In this document: one piece after another, positions 17,919 to 24,232 of the stretch
How the letters are laid out: each line of letters opens with the position of its first letter
Position numbering within the stretch: the first letter of the stretch is position 1
IMG/VR virus record: IMGVR_UViG_3300030406_005059
Coordinates: 1-24,232 of that record
Source of the DNA: a virus
DNA length: 24,232 bases
Strand: one strand, 5' to 3'
Made by a program: the position numbers and the translations under genes
Notes under the pieces: generated by a model
Database searches by the model: none
Told to the model about the DNA's origin: nothing
What the model saw: only the letters and a program-made list of their open reading frames with translations

Positions 17919-19517
17919 ATGATTAACGACAAGGCACTCAGGCTCCGCAAGGAAGTCGAAGCCTGTCGTAACAACTTCTGGTACTTCGCTACCCGCTACG
18001 CCAAACTGTCAGACATCAATGGTAAGATCTGCACCATCGACCCGTTCGATGCCCAGAAAGAAATCATCTCCGGGCTCAACAGCCACAACAACATTATGAT
18101 TCTCAAGGCCCGCAAACTCGGGTCGTCCACCGTTATCGCTCTCTACTTCCTCTGGAAGGTTCTCTTCTGGAGAAATACCAAGTGCGCTGTCGTTGCCCAT
18201 GACGACAAGTCAGCGGAAGAAATCTTTGAAATCTATAAGTTCGCTTATCGCCACCTTCCTAAACAGTTTCAAATCCCAACCATCAAATCCCGTTCCGACG
18301 AAATGCGATTCAAAACAGGCTCGCAGATCAAGGTGGGTACGGCGGACTCTGAGCGATGGCGGTCCCAAACTTACCAGTACATACACGCTTCTGAGTACGC
18401 ATTCTGGAAGGATCCTCAAAAGACCATGAGCGCCCTGTTCGGCACTGCCGGCAAGGAAGCTAAAGTCATCATGGAATCCACAGCCAACGGGCTCAACGCT
18501 GCCCACGAACTGTGGATCAAAGAAAACGGCTGGAATAAGATCTTCCTCAACTGGCTAGCCGATCCTCGCATGACGATGGAGCAACAACCCTACAATAGTT
18601 TCAGTGACGAAGAGGATAAGTTCGCTGAAGACCACGGCCTAACCCCAGGACAGAAGAACTGGATGGCCAAGCAACTGCGAACCAAGTGCGGTAACAACTG
18701 GGATGCCTTCAACCAGGAGCATCCGGTTACTGCTGAACTCTCCTTCATAGTTTCTGGCGCACGCTTTTTCAAGACACCGTTCCCATACACCGATTTACGG
18801 GAAGGATACGAGCAGTGGCACGAACCGTTGGACTACAGAATATACACAATGGGGGTCGATACTGCGTCTGGGTCGCCAGGGGGGGACTACAGCGCTTTTA
18901 TGGTGTTGGATGTTACCAAAAAACACGACATCAAAGTGTGCTCCTCCTTCTACGACCGAGTAGAGCCCGCACTATTCAAGGAAATCGTTGATAAAGAGGC
19001 CCAAAAGTACCACGATCAGAAGGGTTTAACCCACCAATGCTTGATTGTTGTCGAAACAACGGGTGGTTACGGCATCCCAATCATCGAAAAGTTACGATCT
19101 GAGCACCGCAGACTGTATCGACGCATCAAAGAAGACAAAGCAGGTGGCAAATGGACCGAACTTTTGGGGTTTAACACCAATGCGTCCAGCCGGCAGCAGC
19201 TTCTTTCACGCGTATACGAGTATATTACCCGTGGTTGGCTCGATATGACCTGCCCAACCTTCCTCAGAGAGGCAAATGCGCTGATTTACAACAAGCGAGG
19301 GCGGGTTGAGGCGTCACCAGGCAACCATGACGACATGATCTTCGCCTGTGGGCTCGCTCTGATGGGGCTAGACCAGATTCATGGCATCAAAGCCAACGCT
19401 GCCAAGTCGTTCAAGCCAAGGAACATCCGGCAGATGCTAGATTGGGAGCGACGTAACGGCAGAGGGTACGTCCCAACCGAGGAAACCGAACTCCAACCGT
19501 TCCACGAAGTCGGTTGA
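17919..19517 (+). CDS. terL: Terminase large subunit (ATPase and nuclease)
   Basis: A 532-aa packaging motor. ATPase: a Walker A-like KARKLGSST (63-71), the catalytic segment IHASEYAFW (155-163, E159) and the coupling motif ESTANG (186-191). RNase H-like nuclease: MGVDTASG (311-318, D314), VVETTGGYG (377-385, E379) and NHDDMIFA (469-476, D471/D472). All blocks are in order and the length is normal for a headful-type terminase. It would cut concatemers and pump DNA into the prohead through the portal encoded at 22294. The ATG directly follows the preceding stop, with a purine-rich leader inside the acidic coding tail. Confidence 0.95.
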   Translation: MINDKALRLRKEVEACRNNFWYFATRYAKLSDINGKICTIDPFDAQKEIISGLNSHNNIMILKARKLGSSTVIALYFLWKVLFWRNTKCAVVAHDDKSAEEIFEIYKFAYRHLPKQFQIPTIKSRSDEMRFKTGSQIKVGTADSERWRSQTYQYIHASEYAFWKDPQKTMSALFGTAGKEAKVIMESTANGLNAAHELWIKENGWNKIFLNWLADPRMTMEQQPYNSFSDEEDKFAEDHGLTPGQKNWMAKQLRTKCGNNWDAFNQEHPVTAELSFIVSGARFFKTPFPYTDLREGYEQWHEPLDYRIYTMGVDTASGSPGGDYSAFMVLDVTKKHDIKVCSSFYDRVEPALFKEIVDKEAQKYHDQKGLTHQCLIVVETTGGYGIPIIEKLRSEHRRLYRRIKEDKAGGKWTELLGFNTNASSRQQLLSRVYEYITRGWLDMTCPTFLREANALIYNKRGRVEASPGNHDDMIFACGLALMGLDQIHGIKANAAKSFKPRNIRQMLDWERRNGRGYVPTEETELQPFHEVG

Positions 19518-19520
19518 CGT

Positions 19521-19550
19521 TTGACAGACTGCCAAAATGGCAGTTAGATA
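19521..19550 (+). promoter_or_regulatory. Near-consensus sigma70 promoter before the scaffold gene
   Basis: TTGACA (19521-19526) is a perfect -35. TAGATA (19545-19550) is a four-of-six -10, 18 bp downstream. The whole spacer is filled by an operator-like palindrome (19528-19544). Transcription would start near 19557, about 43 bases before the scaffold ATG, which has a GGAGG site. This gives the capsid genes a control independent of terS/terL. Confidence 0.65.
19528..19544. promoter_or_regulatory. Operator-like palindrome, copy 3, in the promoter spacer
   Basis: ACTGCCAAAATGGCAGT has perfect 7-bp arms around AAA. It is the inverse-centre version of copy 2 (CTGCCA-TTT-TGGCAG). Placement between -35 and -10 is a classical position for a repressor, or for a MerR-type activator. 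Confidence 0.7.
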
Positions 19551-19599
19551 CGCCCACTCGTGCGCGTGGCCGTAAAACACGATTACTTGGAGGCGTAAA

Positions 19600-20358
19600 A
19601 TGGGCATCGAAATTACAGATGCAGATATGGATCGACTTTTCGCCGGGTCGAATGAAGCCGAGCCTTCGGGCTCCAACGAGGTCCAGACCGAAGAGGCAAA
19701 TACTGCGGAGGCCGCACCGGAACCCGCACCAGAGCCCCAGGTCGAAACCGCTACGGAGGAAGAGACGGGGCATGCAGTCCCATATTCTCGATTCTCCAAG
19801 GTCATTGCTGCTCGTAACGAGGCTCAAGAGCGAGCCACCAGTTATGAGGAGCGTCTCGCTTCGCTGCAACAGGAGCTAGAGGAAGCCAAGCGCTTCCGGT
19901 CCTATATGGACCAAATGCAACCTCAGCAGACGGCGCAGCCTGCCGTAGAACAGGCCGAAGAGGAGTGGATCGACCCAGCGGTAAGGTCGCAACTCGAATC
20001 AATGCAGCAACGGTTGCAACACTTCGAGTACAACACCCAGGTAGACCGTGAGACTCAGAACGTTCTTAGAGAGGTGTCCTCTGCCCAGCAGATGCACCCC
20101 AGCGTTCCTGAAGAAGCGTTCTATGAGGCGTTGAATCGTGACCCTCATGCGGATCTCAACGCATTTGGCAGTATGTACACACAGCGTATTGCCGAGATTG
20201 AGGAGGCTGCGATCGCTCGTCATGTGGCGAGTCAGAAAACAGCCCCCGACGTTCCCCCGGAAGTCGGTTCTCAAACGGGGAAGAGATCCTCGGGACAGGC
20301 CGACACAAGTAAACAATCATGGCAGGACAGCCTAGATAAGCTGTTCGGCCTAACCTGA
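19600..20358 (+). CDS. Capsid scaffolding protein
   Basis: A 252-aa acidic, helical protein directly before the major capsid gene, with GGAGG seven bases upstream. The N-terminal 60 residues are Glu/Pro/Ala-rich and disordered. Residues about 63-105 (VPYSRFSKVIAARNEAQERA and onward, LASLQQELEEAK) are the usual coiled-coil start of phage scaffolds, and a longer Gln/Glu-rich helical region follows to about 210. The Ser/Gly-rich end has a short helix (WQDSLDKLFGL), which is often the capsid-binding tip. No protease motif is visible, so a separate protease or autolysis is not indicated. Confidence 0.8.
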   Translation: MGIEITDADMDRLFAGSNEAEPSGSNEVQTEEANTAEAAPEPAPEPQVETATEEETGHAVPYSRFSKVIAARNEAQERATSYEERLASLQQELEEAKRFRSYMDQMQPQQTAQPAVEQAEEEWIDPAVRSQLESMQQRLQHFEYNTQVDRETQNVLREVSSAQQMHPSVPEEAFYEALNRDPHADLNAFGSMYTQRIAEIEEAAIARHVASQKTAPDVPPEVGSQTGKRSSGQADTSKQSWQDSLDKLFGLT

Positions 20359-20373
20359 TAAGGATTTAAGAAA

Positions 20374-21693
20374 ATGGCTGTCACCTCTGGTGCTGTTACA
20401 ATTGCTGAGATTCGTAACTGGATGAACGACACGTTCGTCTCGAAAGTCGAAGATCAGTTGAATCGCGAGATCCTTGCCGTCGAGTTGTTTAAGCAGCACA
20501 ACACTGGCTTTACCGACGGGCAAGCGATCGTTCCTATTAACTATGCTCGGAATACCTCGGCTTCGTACCGTAGTGAAAACTCTGCGCTTCCCGATTCGGG
20601 AGAACTTGGCCGTGCTCGCCTGAGCGTTGACGCTAAGTATCTCTATAGTCGTATGTCCCTGAGCGGCCCTGCCATCGAGTCTGGACGCAACAACCCTAAC
20701 GGCTTGAAGGCTACCCTTCAGGAAGAAATTGATGGTGCTTTGGAGTCCCTCTCCAACCGTGCCAACAACTACTTCTTCTCCGGCGGTGGCGTCATCGGCT
20801 ACGTTTGCTCCAGCACTGACTTGAATGCAGCGCCTGTAGACTTCTTCGGAAACGTAGAGCACTTGGACACAAGCAACCCAGGGGGTGGTGCTAGTATCAG
20901 AGTAGATTTGGTTCGGATGGACACCTACGCTGTTGAGGTTTCAAACGCTCAGTTGCGTGTTGCCACCTCTGCGGGGACTTCGGAAGCAGCTTTCCAAGTT
21001 GAAACTTTAGCTGCTGCTGACTTGGCCGCCGTGCCGCAGGGAGTTCCTACTGCAATCCGCGTGCGTGCAGATCAGACGTATGCTGACACCTCCACGGAAA
21101 CGGTTGCGGACCAGACTGTTGGTATTATGAGCAACTTGTCGCTCAAGGATCACTTCGGTTTGGATCGCAGCACAGCTACGGGGACGTACGCATCGCTTCA
21201 GTCTAACTTCATTACGAAGTGCCTAAAGACAAACGGCAATGGCGTCGACTTTACGTCTAGCATGTTGCAGGAGTTGTTCACGAAGATTCAGCGTCAGAGC
21301 GACAAGCGCCCTGAAGTTCTATTCGTCGAGCACGGGTTCATGGATCAATACGTTTCGATCCTGACCACCACCGCATCGAGCGGTAACTTCCGCATCACTA
21401 ACAATCAGGCAGGCAAAGGCGCTGACGCTGGCTTCAACACCCAGCAGATGAGTTACGGATCGGTTCCGTTCCGTGCCAGCCGTCACGCTCCCAAGGGCTG
21501 CGTGATTGCTCTTGCTCCCAGCACCTGGGCGCATGTGACTCTCAAGGGTCCGGGCATGGCTGATCTGGACGGTAACGTTCTTAGTCGTATCACCGACAAG
21601 GATGCGTACGAAGCGTATGCTCGTTACTACCACAACCTGGCTGCTAAGCGTCCGAATGCCAACGGCATCCTGACGGGAATCAAGCACTCCTAG
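20374..21693 (+). CDS. Major capsid protein
   Basis: A 439-aa protein that follows the scaffold by 15 bases, with a purine-rich ribosome site (AAGGA). The N-terminal half starts with a helix (TIAEIRNWMNDTFVSKVEDQ). A central Ala/Thr/Val-rich region (about 180-250) could be an inserted beta domain. The C-terminal region has FRASRHAPKGCVIALAPSTW and a short end. This fits an HK97-fold capsid subunit of podovirus-like phages. I assign it from position after the scaffold, length and composition; the fold cannot be confirmed by eye. Confidence 0.85.
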   Translation: MAVTSGAVTIAEIRNWMNDTFVSKVEDQLNREILAVELFKQHNTGFTDGQAIVPINYARNTSASYRSENSALPDSGELGRARLSVDAKYLYSRMSLSGPAIESGRNNPNGLKATLQEEIDGALESLSNRANNYFFSGGGVIGYVCSSTDLNAAPVDFFGNVEHLDTSNPGGGASIRVDLVRMDTYAVEVSNAQLRVATSAGTSEAAFQVETLAAADLAAVPQGVPTAIRVRADQTYADTSTETVADQTVGIMSNLSLKDHFGLDRSTATGTYASLQSNFITKCLKTNGNGVDFTSSMLQELFTKIQRQSDKRPEVLFVEHGFMDQYVSILTTTASSGNFRITNNQAGKGADAGFNTQQMSYGSVPFRASRHAPKGCVIALAPSTWAHVTLKGPGMADLDGNVLSRITDKDAYEAYARYYHNLAAKRPNANGILTGIKHS

Positions 21694-21884
21694 TGTTGTG
21701 GCTCGAAGCACTCCTCCTGATCGTCAGCCTTGGCCAGTTATGGTTCTTGGCTGCGATCTGGTGGGGTCTTCGGCGGCTTCGTCAACGGTCCCTTGACCTC
21801 CCCGTGTTCAGCGGGGGGGCTGGGGACAACGACGACATTGATGATGCCTACTACGGCATCAACTATCTGCGGGGGGACATCTGA
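21693..21884 (+). CDS. 63-aa membrane protein with an acidic tail
   Basis: It starts with GTG overlapping the capsid stop (TAGTG) and ends with TGATG overlap to the next gene. One membrane segment (ALLLIVSLGQLWFLAAIWWG, about 6-25) is followed by RRLRQR and an acidic, Gly-rich tail (GAGDNDDIDDAYYG). The topology would place the tail in the cytoplasm. The ribosome site is poor, so it may depend on coupling to the capsid gene. The role is unknown; a virion membrane-penetration factor is one possibility. Confidence 0.55.
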   Translation: MLWLEALLLIVSLGQLWFLAAIWWGLRRLRQRSLDLPVFSGGAGDNDDIDDAYYGINYLRGDI

Positions 21885-22285
21885 TGGCATTCGGCAGAGA
21901 TGAAGAGATGCAGGCACGTCGTATCGCAGAGATGCGGCAGATGGCTCAGGCATCACGCCAACGACAAGGTGCGAAGGCTGATAAGGGTAGAGGTGTCGGC
22001 CAGATGATTGGTACTGGTGTTGGAATGGCTACCAGTCTGATTCCGGGCATCGGTCCTGCGGTATCGGCTGTCGCAACTCCAGCCCTGGCTAAGTTGGGCG
22101 GGGTGGCTGGTCAGTACGCTGCCGGTGGCAAGCCAAGAGGTGAGCAGGTAGCCATTGACGCTGCTGAGGGAGTTGTCGGCGGACTCGCTGGCGCTGCTGC
22201 CAGAGACAAGCAAGGGCAAACGAATCTAGCCAAGCTGATTGAGGCTTATCAAAACTCAGCCGCTTCCGGCACAAGCGCAGGCTAG
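21884..22285 (+). CDS. Glycine-zipper protein, possible virion or ejection protein
   Basis: A 133-aa protein. After a charged N-terminal helix (about 7-30) comes GVGQMIGTGVGMATSLIPGI (37-56) and more Gly/Ala-rich helix, and later EGVVGGLAGAAA (95-106). This small-residue pattern allows tight helix packing in membranes and recurs in ejected podovirus internal proteins and membrane channels. It lies between the capsid and portal genes. The function is inferred from composition and context. Confidence 0.65.
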   Translation: MAFGRDEEMQARRIAEMRQMAQASRQRQGAKADKGRGVGQMIGTGVGMATSLIPGIGPAVSAVATPALAKLGGVAGQYAAGGKPRGEQVAIDAAEGVVGGLAGAAARDKQGQTNLAKLIEAYQNSAASGTSAG

Positions 22286-22293
22286 GGGTCAAA

Positions 22294-24213
22294 GTGGAAG
22301 AGGATAAGAAGGCGAAGAAGATCAACGCTCTCATCCAAGAGTGCGATACTGATAAAGACCGTTACAAGCGCATTTGGGATATGTGCGCCCTCTTCCTGAA
22401 CAATCAGCAGCACCTGCGTTATGACGATGCTCGTCGTCGTTTTGTGGCACGTCGTGCTCGCAATACATTTACAGCCAATAAGATCGTAAACCCGTTCCGA
22501 AACTTGCAGGCTAAACTTATCGCCACCTACCCATCGGTAGCGGTAGCGCCATCTTCTGACAGCGTAGAAGATATTCTCAAGGCAGAGTCCAGCGAAGCTG
22601 CTTTGTCGTACTACTGGTACACCAGCAAGATGAAGAACCTGGTCGGCAAGATGGTTCGCTGGATTCTGATGACGGGTAACGTTGGCGTGCTGACTCGATA
22701 CAGCAAGCAGAAGGACCAGGTTGTTACAGAGGTTATTGCGCCTTACGACTTGTTCTTTGAGCCCGGTGCTACAGAGATTGAAGAATCCTCATTTGTAGCT
22801 ATTCGCAAGATCGTGAAGAAGAAAGATCTCGAAGAGGCTTACCCGGATCACAAGGAGCAAATCAAAGACCAAGCAGAGGCTGGTCCTCCTCATGGCCTGC
22901 GGAGTTACTTCGGTTCCCAGATGCAGCAGCAGAAGCCTATTAAGGACACGGTTGATATTCACCATGTCTATTACAAAGATGGACGACACTGCGTCATCAT
23001 GGGCCCGCATATGCTCTTCGAGACCAAGTGGCCAGGAACTGTTTTCCCCATACAGTTCATCCGCCATACGGTGACTGAGGGAGTCTTGTGGGGTATGGGC
23101 TGCATCGAGCCTGTTGTCGATGTCCAGATTCATTACAACCGCTCTCGCCAGCAGGTGATTGAGAATACGCTACTCACCGCAAACCCTCCATGGATGATCC
23201 CGAACTCATCTGGGGTGCAGGCCGGCATGATTACCGGCAAGCCTGGCAATGAGATTTTCTACGACGACACGGGTGGCAGAGCCCCTAACCCGGTGCAGAT
23301 GCCGGGACTGCCTGCTTACGTACCTCAGAACATTGCCCAGTTAGAGTCTGAGATCGGCGATATTATGGGCATCCATTCGACTACGCTTGGTAAGCGTGCG
23401 ATTGGTATCCACTCTGGTGCGGCTATTCAGAACCTTTCGGCCATGGATATGACGCAACTTCAGGTGACGCAGGATGACATCGAGGACGCCTTTGTTGATT
23501 TATGCAAAGTCGTCTTAGCCTTGATGAAGGCTCATTATACGGAAGCCCGCATGATCCGTATGATGGATGAGACTGGCGTAATGGTATATAAGCAGTTGAA
23601 GGACACAGACATTGCGGATGACCCAGAGATTCGTGTCGAGGTTGGGTCGCTCTTCCGTGATGAAATCCAAGATCGCGAGAAGCGTACCCTTGACCTGCTA
23701 CAAGCCGGGTTGATCTCCAAGGAGGACGCTGCTCGTGAAATCGATTTCCGTACGGGTAGCAGTTACGTTACCAAGCGGATGCGGGCTATGAGCCATGCTC
23801 AAGAACTTCTGATTGCAGCAACCCGTGGCAGCACAATCGAGATATTCGCTACGGATGACCTTGAGGCATTCAAGCATGTCTTCGGTGACTTTATTCAGAG
23901 CGAAACGTACTACAGTCTTCCCTCCGAGATTCAAGACTACATCCGAGATGTGTTCGTTTCGGTTGAAACTTTCGGCATGCAAGACGAGCAGGCTCGCAGT
24001 CAAATGCTTGAGCGCACCGTGTTCCCACGCCAAGAACGATCCCCAGAGGATGCCAGCAAACTCATGGCATCTTACGGAGCACCTGCGGCGGCAGCGCAAG
24101 CGGCTCAAGAGCATGATGCGTACAGTGCCAGGAAGGCGTTCCGTCAGCAGATGGACGGGGAGGCAAACCCTGAACGTGGCATTGCCATGACCAACATGGG
24201 CGGTGGCGGATGA
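22294..24213 (+). CDS. Portal protein
   Basis: A 639-aa protein that starts with GTG, with AGGGG a few bases upstream. The N-terminus has the helical, charged start typical of large phage portals (TDKDRYKRIWDMCALFLNNQ), then ANKIVNPFRNLQAKLIATYP and a transition with ILMTGNVGVLTRYS and VIAPYDLFFEP. The middle includes TEGVLWGMGCIEPVVDVQ and SRQQVIENTLLT, and the end has a Pro/Ala-rich tail. These blocks match P22- and podovirus-type portals. It forms the 12-subunit ring for packaging and ejection, working with TerL. The location after the capsid gene, not before it, is unusual. Confidence 0.88.
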   Translation: MEEDKKAKKINALIQECDTDKDRYKRIWDMCALFLNNQQHLRYDDARRRFVARRARNTFTANKIVNPFRNLQAKLIATYPSVAVAPSSDSVEDILKAESSEAALSYYWYTSKMKNLVGKMVRWILMTGNVGVLTRYSKQKDQVVTEVIAPYDLFFEPGATEIEESSFVAIRKIVKKKDLEEAYPDHKEQIKDQAEAGPPHGLRSYFGSQMQQQKPIKDTVDIHHVYYKDGRHCVIMGPHMLFETKWPGTVFPIQFIRHTVTEGVLWGMGCIEPVVDVQIHYNRSRQQVIENTLLTANPPWMIPNSSGVQAGMITGKPGNEIFYDDTGGRAPNPVQMPGLPAYVPQNIAQLESEIGDIMGIHSTTLGKRAIGIHSGAAIQNLSAMDMTQLQVTQDDIEDAFVDLCKVVLALMKAHYTEARMIRMMDETGVMVYKQLKDTDIADDPEIRVEVGSLFRDEIQDREKRTLDLLQAGLISKEDAAREIDFRTGSSYVTKRMRAMSHAQELLIAATRGSTIEIFATDDLEAFKHVFGDFIQSETYYSLPSEIQDYIRDVFVSVETFGMQDEQARSQMLERTVFPRQERSPEDASKLMASYGAPAAAAQAAQEHDAYSARKAFRQQMDGEANPERGIAMTNMGGGG

Positions 24214-24232
24214 ATACTACAGAGGTCTACAA
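24210..24232 (+). CDS. Start of next late gene (truncated by the window end)
   Basis: An ATG at 24210 overlaps the portal stop as ATGA and begins MNTTEVY before the sequence ends. The overlap matches the style of this operon, so a real gene is likely, but nothing can be said about its product. Confidence 0.5.

Overview
The window is part of a double-stranded DNA tailed phage (Caudoviricetes). It encodes a complete terminase pair, scaffold, major capsid protein, portal, lysis genes and a phage recombination set. There is no rRNA, tRNA, CRISPR array, IS element, integrase or recognisable host housekeeping gene. A polyvalent-type large virion protein and the lack of recognisable tail-tube, sheath or tape-measure genes make a podovirus-like particle plausible, but the tail genes probably lie outside the window. 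The DNA is moderately GC-rich by eye. The host cannot be named; an M15-type endolysin with small membrane lysis proteins fits a Gram-negative host, by inference only.

Layout. (A) 1-6755, + strand: the distal end of the late operon. It holds the C-terminal part of a very large virion protein (open at the left edge), an M15 endolysin, a LamG-type surface protein, small virion or hypothetical proteins, two small membrane proteins (holin candidates), three very basic small proteins and a membrane-anchored coiled-coil protein. Genes overlap by ATGA or TGATG, or are separated by a few bases. (B) 6766-15138, - strand: the early operon, convergent with A across a 10-base gap. In transcription order it has several small proteins, a Cys-rich 396-aa protein of unknown function, zinc-type mini-proteins, two helix-turn-helix proteins, a membrane protein, a RecE/Cas4-like exonuclease, a candidate annealing protein, SSB, a RuvC-like resolvase, more zinc mini-proteins and a C5-cytosine methyltransferase whose gene carries a second full-length open frame. 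(C) 15139-15935: the only long non-coding stretch, a divergent control region with terminator-like hairpins, iteron-like repeats and two operator-like palindromes. (D) 15936-24232, + strand: the start of the late operon. It holds a 55-aa ORF, TerS, three unknown genes, TerL, a promoter with an embedded operator, scaffold, major capsid protein, two small proteins, the portal, and the first codons of another gene at the right edge.

How it works together. B supplies a Red-like recombination module (exonuclease, annealing protein, SSB, resolvase) and DNA modification. D packages DNA and builds the head. A completes the virion and lyses the cell. Late transcription from C and from 19521-19550 seems to share one regulatory signal, a CTGCCA-N3-TGGCAG palindrome found upstream of terS (twice) and inside the spacer of a near-consensus promoter before the scaffold gene.

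The most notable observations are the dual-frame methyltransferase gene with a three-frame junction at 7598-7605, the shared palindrome, five Cys-rich mini-proteins in the early operon, and several genes too short or too overlapped to be found by simple ORF calling (7598-7768, 7853-7978, 6223-6378, 15936-16103, 12785-12919).
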